Below are positions 1-4,621 of a DNA stretch of 5,129 nucleotides, piece after piece. A program made the translations under genes and the position numbers. The notes beneath the pieces are model-generated. The model was not told the DNA's origin, did not search any database, and saw only the letters and a list, made by a program, of their open reading frames with translations. Position 1 is the first letter of the stretch. The number at the start of each line of letters is the position of its first letter. The stretch is from positions 1 to 5,129 of the forward strand of contig CALFMA010000652.1 in the NCBI GenBank assembly GCA_937880065.1. The letters are read 5' to 3'. Origin of the DNA: an uncultured Ruminococcus sp. (lineage in GTDB: Bacteria > Bacillota_A > Clostridia > Oscillospirales > Ruminococcaceae).

Positions 1-2
1 AT

Positions 3-65
3 CTGAACGAAAAACAAGATTTAATGAAAATAACGGCATTCGATAAAAATGCCGTTGAAGTGTAG
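3..65 (+). CDS. Possible C-terminal tail of a gene cut by the window edge
   Basis: From the left edge one plus-strand frame is open for 20 codons and reads LNEKQDLMKITAFDKNAVEV, then TAG at 63-65. The composition (charged, helix-like, no rare runs) looks like real protein, and the next 160 bases hold no good frame, which fits the end of a gene entering from the left. I do not recognise the family. An inverted repeat (32-40 with 48-56) lies inside it. With so few codons this could be chance, so the call is tentative. Confidence 0.3.
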   Translation: MNEKQDLMKITAFDKNAVEV

Positions 66-140
66 CAAGCAAGGTACTTTGTCGGACATTTTATCAAATT
101 CCGTCAAAGTACAACCGCTTGTTAAGGGTTTCACCCCTAA
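64..140. repeat. Non-coding stretch with two nested inverted repeats
   Basis: The first structure is an imperfect stem. GTACTTTG at 74-81 pairs with CAAAGTAC at 105-112, extended inward by CGG/CCG (83-85, 101-103) across one T-T mismatch and outward by CAAGC/GCTTG (66-70, 117-121). The second is a short hairpin, 122-129 with 133-140, with one A-C mismatch and a 3-base loop. Neither is followed by a T-run, so neither is a clear terminator. The rest of 141-224 shows nothing I can interpret. Confidence 0.4.
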
Positions 141-224
141 GACCCCGATTAAAAAATATGAAAGAAAAACTGTTGTGAAAAATGACAACCGAAATCATAA
201 GATCGCATTTTAATTTAACGTTGA

Positions 225-483
225 AGTAAATATACATATGACAGCATGGACGGGCTTAAAAAAGCAGTATATTCTAATGGCGAATATGTTGAATACACCT
301 ATGATGATGCAAGTAGACTTATATGCGAAAAAGCCTTGACAAACAGGGTTGAATTGTGGCATAATAAAAATATACTGCGGCGAACAGCTTGATAGCACAA
401 CAGGTCTTTATTATCTTCGTGCGAGATATATGAACCCGTCAACAGGTACGTTTATCTCAATGGATACATTTAAGATTTGTTAA
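225..483 (+). pseudogene. Rhs/YD-repeat core remnant, internally deleted and truncated
   Basis: The first frame, from 225 right after an in-frame TGA, encodes two consecutive YD repeats (KYTYDSMDGLKKAVYSNG, then EYVEYTYDDASRL). That frame ends at TGA 390-392. A second frame, shifted by one base, carries the hallmark end of the Rhs core from about 373: YCGEQLDSTTGLYYLRARY, then MNPSTGTFISMDTF, followed by KIC and TAA at 481-483. In intact Rhs proteins a long stretch separates YD repeats from the YCGEQ...RARYMNP motif, so a deletion with a frame change near 340-372 joined them. The core stops just after SMDTF, before the usual SLHKYLYA-type motif and any toxin tip. It points opposite to the toxin cassettes, so it is probably debris of a second Rhs gene or an inverted piece. 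ATG 246 is internal and not a real start. Confidence 0.85.
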
Positions 484-515
484 ATGTTAAATAATCGTAT
501 AATTTAATATGTATT

Positions 516-552
516 ATCCTGACTAAGATATTGTTCTTGGTCAGGATTTTTT
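516..552 (+). terminator. Rho-independent terminator after the Rhs remnant
   Basis: A 12-base stem ATCCTGACTAAG (516-527) pairs with CTTGGTCAGGAT (536-547) with one G-U wobble and an 8-base loop. A run of six T on the plus strand (547-552) follows. It lies 33 bases after the TAA of the Rhs remnant and would have ended that gene's transcript. Confidence 0.85.
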
Positions 553-584
553 ATGCGTAAACGTCAAATAAAACCGTGTCCTGT

Positions 585-620
585 AAAAAACGCAAGCTTC
601 GCCAATACTGGCAAGGCTTG
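585..620 (-). terminator. Rho-independent terminator at the end of the toxin/immunity array
   Basis: CAAGCTTCGCCA (593-604) pairs with TGGCAAGGCTTG (609-620) through a 4-base loop, with one mismatch and one wobble. Read on the minus strand the stem is followed by GCG and six T (plus-strand A-run 585-590). This is the expected layout for ending leftward transcription from the array, just past the MITE-like repeat. Confidence 0.7.
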
Positions 621-637
621 TTGATTATCAAGTATTA

Positions 638-797
638 ATACCAATCCCTAAAACAACAGTAGACAAATCTAATGGCAAAAATGCTGCCTGTCGTCGTTGG
701 ACTTCCTCACCATACGGCAGTATGCTTTCGTCGTCCGCCTTGACATACAGCATTTTTGTTCATCATCTTTGTCTACTAACATTTTAGGGATTGGTAT
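638..797. mobile_element. MITE-like element, 160 bp, 16-bp perfect terminal inverted repeats
   Basis: ATACCAATCCCTAAAA at 638-653 is repeated exactly, inverted, at 782-797. Homology continues inward imperfectly: AGTAGACAAA and CAAAAATGCTG occur at matching depth in both arms, so each arm is about 55 bases. The centre, rich in GTCGTC/GGACGAC, adds further self-complementarity. There is no ORF of useful length. If the ends are taken as CCAATCCC...GGGATTGG, a TA dinucleotide flanks each side (639-640, 795-796), as left by IS630/Tc1-mariner type insertion; that assignment is inference. It could instead be a structured intergenic repeat not moved by a transposase. Confidence 0.7.
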
Positions 798-862
798 AAG
801 TAATCTCTTAATTCAGTAAAGAACTTATTCAAAGCTTCAAAATCTATATGAAATCTAATCAT
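776..862 (-). CDS. Tiny coupled ORF that runs into the MITE-like element
   Basis: The ATG (860-862) overlaps the TGA of the preceding 171-residue ORF by four bases (ATGA), the classic layout for translational coupling. It encodes 28 residues starting MIRFHIDFEALNKFFTELRD. The last eight or so codons and the TAG (776-778) lie in the right arm of the MITE-like element, so the present C-terminus is foreign. Removing the element with one TA copy would give a stop almost at once (after ...RDYLY), so it may be a gene remnant rather than an intact gene. The family is not recognised. It may be the remaining start of a further immunity-type gene. Confidence 0.35.
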   Translation of the reverse strand: MIRFHIDFEALNKFFTELRDYLYQSLKC

Positions 863-1374
863 TGAACAACGGATATCAGTTTCCATTCTAGCAGTGCCGA
901 ATCAAATTCAAATCTCCATTCATTTCTTTCGTATTTATCAGATGTATCAGTAATTTGCTCACAGATAACTGATAGCGGAAATGGACTAAAAAACCTTGAA
1001 AACTTATATCCCGAAGGAGACGGGATCTTAGAAACTTCCTTTCCAAAATTGTTTATTTTTATCAACTGAGTATCTGTCAAAACATAATAGCCAGGCGATG
1101 CCACGCATAAATCTCTAAAACTTGAAAAATGCAGAGTAACCAACGAATCAGTGAAAATATTCACTTCTCCTAAATCACTATACCATATTATATTTTCACC
1201 CTTAACAGAGATCACCCTATGCAATGAGCAGCCCTCATTATATATTTCAATAAAAATATAATCGCCAGATATGTAAGCAAATGCCCGACCAGTAGAATCA
1301 ATTATATATTCATATGAAATATTTTCGTGTTCCCAACGCATAATATTCGTTGAATTATCTATATTAATATTCAT
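859..1374 (-). CDS. Putative immunity protein of cassette D, family not recognised
   Basis: A 171-residue soluble protein with no signal peptide or membrane segment. The ATG at 1372-1374 is preceded by AGAGGTGG at about 5 bases spacing, which supports this start. Predicted character is mostly beta: alternating aromatic and hydrophobic stretches such as RAFAYISGDYIFIEIY near residues 30-45 and WRFEFDSALLEWKLISVVQ at the end. Its place, 32 bases after a truncated toxin ORF and in the immunity slot of the array, suggests it neutralises a toxin. The toxin N-terminal part next to it is related to cassette C, whose immunity gene is SUFU-like and unrelated to this one, so its real partner was probably lost by deletion. 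I know of no family match and assign the role from context only. Confidence 0.7.
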   Translation of the reverse strand: MNINIDNSTNIMRWEHENISYEYIIDSTGRAFAYISGDYIFIEIYNEGCSLHRVISVKGENIIWYSDLGEVNIFTDSLVTLHFSSFRDLCVASPGYYVLTDTQLIKINNFGKEVSKIPSPSGYKFSRFFSPFPLSVICEQITDTSDKYERNEWRFEFDSALLEWKLISVVQ

Positions 1375-1406
1375 TTTCCACCTCTTAACCTATATATTTA
1401 AGTGTA

Positions 1407-1740
1407 TCAAGCAATGGCTCGATTTCTTGGGCCGTTTTTTGTCTGTTGCGTTATTTGATTTTGAATTTTCTTTCCACAAGTTGGACATATCATCTCTCCA
1501 TTTTGATTTCTTGGTGCTTCAAGCAAGGCTTTTTCGTGAGTTGATTTTCTGAATCCGCCTCTTCTATATAATTCGCCTGCATTATGAACCCAAACATTGC
1601 ACTCACCAACAAAATAAGTATGATAATCCTCAACCTGGAAGTTATATACTGTTTCAGGTTTTTCGCATTCTTCGATGATACAATCAGAAAAAAATCAAAT
1701 TATCGCCGTTTATGCTTATAAGAAAATTATATATTATTTT
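1407..1740 (-). pseudogene. Cassette D: frameshifted Hint fragment plus truncated HNH toxin
   Basis: From about 1740 leftward one frame reads a Hint-like segment ([11 protein letters not shown]). At a 7-T run on the minus strand (1688-1694) the frame must shift by one extra base to continue with [34 protein letters not shown] (V-H-N-A at 1578-1589) and then the toxin. The toxin part, [18 protein letters not shown] followed by [16 protein letters not shown], closely matches cassette C, including the first CxxC zinc pair. It ends at NGPRNRAIA and TGA 1407-1409, exactly where C continues into its DLDH motif. The catalytic His and second CxxC pair are therefore missing, so no nuclease activity is expected. 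The Hint part is a different subtype from A, B and C. No start codon with a ribosome site was seen. Confidence 0.8.
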
Positions 1741-1747
1741 TTACTCG

Positions 1748-2297
1748 TTAAATTATAGAAGGGCGATTTAAGGTGATCACATCAACGTTTTTTTGTTCCA
1801 ATAAATCTTCAAATTGTTCACATCCATATTGCTTGATATATTGAGTTTCTTTTTCAGAAACAAAAAAACACATATATACTTTGCATTTATCTTCAATAGA
1901 TGTAAATGTTGTTGGGAAAATATATTGTTCTGTAAAATACAAGGCGGATTTATTGTGCTTGTGCGAGAAATTCTCAACAATAGCATCAGCGCCCTCAATC
2001 AAAAGTCCCTTTTCAAATTTCAAATTATTTGATAGAACATAGAAAATACTGTTCATAAAAAATTTCAGCGCAGTTGTCATAATCATCGTCTGATGCCATA
2101 ATTATTTCACAGCATCGATTGGCTGATTGTGTAAACTTTGATAGCCCGAATGTAGCGAACAGCAAGCAATTCTCTACCGCTTTATCGAACCCGAGAAGTT
2201 GTATTTGATAATTATCATCAGCATAAGGGTCGGCACCAATAAAACTTCCTAAGTAATTTTCATAATGATTAAGAATTTTTTCGCCAAGATTATTCAT
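1748..2297 (-). pseudogene. SUFU-like immunity gene of cassette C, split by a one-base frameshift
   Basis: The ATG (2295-2297) overlaps the TGA of the cassette C toxin by four bases and is preceded by AAAGGAGA at 9 bases spacing, so toxin and immunity are translationally coupled. The first frame runs from MNNLGEKILNHYENYLG through CCEIIMASDDDYDNCAEIF, then drifts into an unrelated tail ending at 2025. The frame shifted by one base continues sensibly as MNSIFYVLSNNLKFEKGLLI and VDVITLNRPSII to TAA 1748-1750. Removing one base from the 6-T run (2057-2062) joins them as AEIF-MNSIF, giving about 182 residues, the usual size of SUFU-domain immunity proteins, a recognised class in polymorphic toxin systems. 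The SUFU call rests on overall pattern (length, LLGFDKAVENCLLFATFGLSKF followed by a hydrophobic core), not on a search. As it stands the gene gives a 90-residue truncated product, unless the extra T is a sequencing error or a slippage switch. Confidence 0.7.
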
Positions 2298-2944
2298 TTT
2301 GCAAAATCTCCTTTAACTCCTTCAAATTTATGACTTTGGTTACAATCAAGACACTGAATTCTGACATCTTCGTTGTAGATGTTTAGTACTTCTTTTCTTT
2401 TAGGAGGAACAGTCTGTGCTTCCATCTTTTTTACTCTTTCATTCCAAGTTGTTGGATAATGATCCAGATCATATCCTTTACGAATTCTTGGTCCATTTTT
2501 AGTCTGTTGGATTATTTTACTTTGAATTTTCTTTCCACATGTAGGACATATCATTTCTCCATTTTGATTTTTTGGTGCTTCCCGCAATGCCTTTTCATGC
2601 GTCGACTTTCTAAATGCTGCCCTTTTATATAAATCACCGGCATTATGAACTAAAACACAGCAGTTCCCGACGTAATAAGTGTGATACTCATCAACCTGAA
2701 AATTATAAACGGTTACAGTTTCATTATCAAGCTCTTCACGGTAGATTTGCTCAATACAGAGAGTATTTCCGTTATTATCAACAAGCTCTGCACCTATCCA
2801 AAGCTGTTCGGCATTTACAAAGCCTTTATCTTTTACGTAAAACGGGTGATCGTATGTAGTTACAATTGTTTCACCGTTTACTGTAAGGTGAATCAGTCTG
2901 TCTACCTCTCGGATATATGTTTCAAGAACGGATTTACAAGCAGT
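2294..2944 (-). CDS. Cassette C: 5'-truncated Hint fused to a zinc-ligand HNH nuclease toxin
   Basis: The open frame encodes 216 residues with no proper start, because the cassette is the tail of a longer protein. Residues 1-98 are Hint: VLETYIREVDRLIHL, a block-B type TxxH motif (TTYDH, residues 29-33) and HTYYVGNCCVLVHNA ending at residue 102. The N-terminal Hint block with its catalytic Cys is absent, so self-cleavage is not expected. Residues 103-216 are the toxin. It has CPTCG (133-137), GYDLDHYPTTW with the DxDH core at 160-162, and CLDCNQSH (198-205). This is an HNH/treble-clef nuclease layout with two CxxC zinc pairs and a final N...H, predicting a metal-dependent DNase. It is followed by and overlaps its SUFU-like immunity gene. 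Hint homology continues upstream of the in-frame TAA at 2945-2947. Without a parent N-terminus it is probably silent. Confidence 0.85.
   Translation of the reverse strand, partial: TACKSVLETYIREVDRLIHLTVNGETIVTTYDHPFYVKDKGFVNAEQLWIGAELVDNNGNTLCIEQIYREELDNETVTVYNFQVDEYHTYYVGNCCVLVHNAGDLYKRAAFRKSTHEKALREAPKNQNGEMICPTCGKKIQSKIIQQTKNGPRIRKGYDLDHYPTTWNERVKKMEAQTVPPKRKEVLNIYNEDVRIQCLDCNQSHKFEGVKGDFAK
2307..2314 (-). promoter_or_regulatory. Ribosome binding site for the SUFU-like immunity gene
   Basis: AAAGGAGA on the minus strand lies inside the last codons of the HNH toxin, 9 bases before the immunity ATG at 2297. It supports that start and would allow immunity translation independently of toxin translation. 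Confidence 0.75.
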
Positions 2945-2978
2945 TTAAAGTGCATTCGGATTGGTTGGGATAACCTTA
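2651..2978 (-). repeat. Hint-domain repeat, copy C
   Basis: This is the coding Hint segment of cassette C. Bases 2682-2918 match 3722-3958 of cassette B with only two differences (2718/3758 and 2742/3782). Homology to Hint at the protein level extends further right to about 2978 as KVIPTNPNAL, a stop, then TACKSVLETYI, matching the usual KV.STNPETFE...VLETYI segment. The right boundary falls on the stop codon of the cassette B immunity gene. Confidence 0.8.
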
Positions 2979-3338
2979 GTAAACAGATAATAATATGGTC
3001 TCAGAATCTTCTAATTCAACTTGAATGTGTCTACTATCAATTTGTTTAATTTCTTTCACCCACATTGGTTCTTTTCCAGCTTCTCTTCCCCAAATTTTCC
3101 ACTGTTCTGACGACTTATAATCTGTAGAGAATTCTTCATATGGATCTCTTAAATAATAAATAATTACACCTTCTCCACCAACCGCACAAAAGTTCTCATC
3201 ATCTGAAATAATAGCAACATCTGGATCACCATAAAATTCACCAATTAAAATTAATTGAGAGTTATCTTTCAGTTGGAGAAAAGCTTTTTCGTATTCATTT
3301 AATATAAGGTAATTATTACTTTCTGCCATTTGCTTCAT
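2976..3338 (-). CDS. Putative immunity protein of cassette B, family not recognised
   Basis: A 120-residue acidic soluble protein starting MKQMAESNNYLILNEYEKAF. I chose the ATG at 3336-3338 because AAGGAGAG (3346-3353) sits about 8 bases upstream. A longer frame using TTG at 3357-3359 would overlap the toxin stop and lacks a ribosome site. Its most striking stretch is residues 33-60, GEFYGDPDVAIISDDENF followed by CAVGGEGVIIYYL, a Gly-Asp-Pro turn and beta hairpin pattern I associate with small immunity proteins but cannot name. Trp-rich QWKIWGREAGKEPMW lies in the C-terminal half. It starts 13 bases after the cassette B toxin stop, so it is the expected specific inhibitor. The next Hint copy begins right at its own stop codon. 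Confidence 0.8.
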   Translation of the reverse strand: MKQMAESNNYLILNEYEKAFLQLKDNSQLILIGEFYGDPDVAIISDDENFCAVGGEGVIIYYLRDPYEEFSTDYKSSEQWKIWGREAGKEPMWVKEIKQIDSRHIQVELEDSETILLSVY

Positions 3339-3345
3339 TTCAACG

Positions 3346-3353
3346 CTCTCCTT
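3346..3353 (-). promoter_or_regulatory. Ribosome binding site deciding the cassette B immunity start
   Basis: AAGGAGAG on the minus strand overlaps the TAA (3352-3354) of the cassette B toxin and is spaced about 8 bases from ATG 3338. It favours the 120-residue product over a longer TTG-initiated one and couples immunity translation to the end of the toxin. Confidence 0.75.
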
Positions 3354-3960
3354 AATCAATATTATTAAAATGTGTCAGTTGATTATATTCAGATTTTGAA
3401 ATGCCTATCTGTTTTCCATTAACAATTTTATTATTCGGGATTGGATTTCCATTAATATCAGTATATACTCTTTTCCCAGTTAAATTTGTATCTTCAATCC
3501 TAAAATAATTACCATCTGTATCATATACTACTTGTTTTCCCGTTTTAGGATTATTATATATCTCCTTGCCGCTAGAAGTTTTTACTGGCTTTGCGTCAGG
3601 TGCAATATTATCAATTGTTTTAGATAAACTTTCATCCGACCAATCATCTGAATATTTTTGAGCTCTTTCATATCCTCCCGCATTATGAACCAACGTCTTA
3701 TTTGTTCCTACGAAATAGGTATGATACTCATCAACCTGAAAATTATAAACGGTTACAATTTCATTATCAAGCTCTTCACGGCAGATTTGCTCAATACAGA
3801 GAGTATTTCCGTTATTATCAACAAGCTCTGCACCTATCCAAAGCTGTTCGGCATTTACAAAGCCTTTATCTTTTACGTAAAACGGGTGATCGTATGTAGT
3901 TACAATTGTTTCACCGTTTACTGTAAGGTGAATCAGTCTGTCTACCTCTCGGATATATTT
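3352..3960 (-). CDS. Cassette B: 5'-truncated Hint fused to a toxin domain of unrecognised family
   Basis: The frame encodes 202 residues, open right up to TAG 3961-3963, with no true start. Residues 1-90 are Hint: YIREVDRLIHLTVNGE, TTYDH at 21-25 (TxxH), VYNFQVDEYHTYFVG, then VHNA at 91-94 (3679-3690). Residues 95-202 are the toxin tip, beginning GGYERAQKYSDDW, with a central segment KEIYNNPKTGKQVVYDTDG and NYFRIEDTNLTGKRVYTD, ending EYNQLTHFNNID. No HNH, CxxC or GH-E signature is present. The Lys/Arg/Tyr-rich beta pattern and the conserved-looking THFNN end would suit a small RNase of the barnase/EndoU/colicin-like group, but this is only a guess. Its immunity gene follows after 13 bases. 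Lack of the catalytic N-terminal Hint block and of an N-terminal delivery part suggests a silent cassette. Confidence 0.8.
   Translation of the reverse strand, partial: KYIREVDRLIHLTVNGETIVTTYDHPFYVKDKGFVNAEQLWIGAELVDNNGNTLCIEQICREELDNEIVTVYNFQVDEYHTYFVGTNKTLVHNAGGYERAQKYSDDWSDESLSKTIDNIAPDAKPVKTSSGKEIYNNPKTGKQVVYDTDGNYFRIEDTNLTGKRVYTDINGNPIPNNKIVNGKQIGISKSEYNQLTHFNNID
3691..3958 (-). repeat. Hint-domain repeat, copy B
   Basis: Bases 3722-3958 are 235/237 identical to 2682-2918. Identity ends sharply at 3959, where the broken TPR gene begins, and loosens at 3721 toward the V-H-N-A junction, where a short variable stretch (3691-3706) separates the copies. Confidence 0.9.
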
Positions 3961-4158
3961 CTAAAGTTTTTTATAGTAATCAATAACTTATTTATAATCT
4001 GCCTTTGACATATAGACGTTTCCAGCACACTGGTATGCGTCTGAATATTTTTGATTAATACTAATTGCTTGCTTAGCCTCTTCTAATGCAGCAACATAAT
4101 TCGCCTGCATAAAAACAATTTCTGACCTGGCAATATAGTCTTCTAAATTAATATTCAC
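3961..4158 (-). pseudogene. Truncated TPR gene, interrupted by a stop and fused to Hint copy B
   Basis: Beginning at GTG 4156-4158 (AGAAGG directly before it, poor spacing) the frame reads VNINLEDYIARSEIVFMQAN, YVAALEEAKQAISINQKYSD and AYQCAGNVYMSKADYK, then TAA at 3988-3990. The same frame continues as VIDYYKKL to TAG 3961-3963. Across that TAA the sequence fits tetratricopeptide periodicity (ADYK-x-VIDYYKKL), so TAA probably replaced a sense codon. The protein is cut after little more than one TPR repeat, precisely where Hint copy B starts. It lies 19 bases after the intact TPR immunity gene and may be a second, different TPR immunity gene. ATG 4108-4110 is an alternative start. Confidence 0.65.
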
Positions 4159-4177
4159 CCTTCTGACTTTTATTTTT

Positions 4178-4594
4178 TTAAATCAAAGGAAGAATTAACG
4201 CTAAGTACTTTGGATCAGCATCCAAGAAAATTTCCTCGCCTTCAAGCATATATGCCTGCATTAAATATTGTTTTGCCTTTTCTATGTTTCCTAATTCAAA
4301 AAAACATTCTCCAATTCTAACACAAATAAATGGATTCCCCATACCATCAGGACACTTCTGTGCTTTCATAAAACAATCTAGGCTAGCAGAATAATCATTT
4401 AACTGAAAATACATATCGCCAATAGCTCCATATAACCAAGTGGCTGCTTCCCACATATAATCAGGTTTTGGCAACAATTCCAACGCTTTACTAAACTCAG
4501 TAAGAGCCTCTTGATATTGCTCTGAGTCTGCAAGTTCATTTCCTCTTGCACATTTTTGCTTTATTTCATCATAAACTTTATCATTTAATTCCAT
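4178..4594 (-). CDS. TPR-repeat immunity protein of cassette A
   Basis: A 138-residue all-helical protein with three tetratricopeptide-like repeats: about 15-48 (GNELADSEQYQEALTEFSKA), 55-82 (GAIGDMYFQLNDYSASLDCF) and 91-118 (VRIGECFFELGNIEKAKQYL). The ATG at 4592-4594 has AGAGGAA about 6 bases upstream. It begins 27 bases after the stop of the GH-E-like nuclease toxin, and TPR proteins are a known partner class for toxins of this kind, so it is the likely cytoplasmic inhibitor that binds the nuclease. It appears intact. Generic TPR scaffolding is the alternative, but the position argues for immunity. Confidence 0.8.
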   Translation of the reverse strand: MELNDKVYDEIKQKCARGNELADSEQYQEALTEFSKALELLPKPDYMWEAATWLYGAIGDMYFQLNDYSASLDCFMKAQKCPDGMGNPFICVRIGECFFELGNIEKAKQYLMQAYMLEGEEIFLDADPKYLALILPLI

Positions 4595-4621
4595 AGAAAT
4601 TCCTCTCTTATCTGAATCATA

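Noticed and set aside
32..56. Nine-base hairpin AACGGCATT/AATGCCGTT as a terminator
   Set aside because: No T-run follows on the plus strand and only a broken one (ATTTTCATT) on the minus. It also lies in a possible coding tail.
210..398. Minus-strand 62-residue frame with hydrophobic content
   Set aside because: It is antisense to the YD-repeat and Rhs core motifs, which are unmistakable on the plus strand.
1777..2032. Alternative frames on both strands across the SUFU-like gene (1777-1998 minus, 1814-2032 plus)
   Set aside because: Low-complexity, Phe/Lys/Asn-rich shadows of the real frame ending at 1748.
2025..2086. Overlap of two frames as programmed ribosomal frameshifting
   Set aside because: The 6-T run resembles a slippery site, but no downstream pseudoknot or stimulatory element was evident, and neighbouring cassettes are also decayed. 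A simple indel is the simpler reading.
2614..3049. Plus-strand open frames over 2614-2859 and 2681-3049
   Set aside because: They are antisense shadows of the Hint copy C and the cassette B immunity gene. The same translation reappears at 3658-4008 only because Hint is duplicated.
3339..3359. TTG at 3357-3359 as the start of the cassette B immunity protein
   Set aside because: It would overlap the toxin stop and lacks a ribosome site, while AAGGAGAG is ideally spaced from ATG 3338.
3658..4008. Plus-strand open frames over the cassette B Hint
   Set aside because: Antisense shadow of Hint copy B; no ribosome site, and the minus frame has clear domain motifs.
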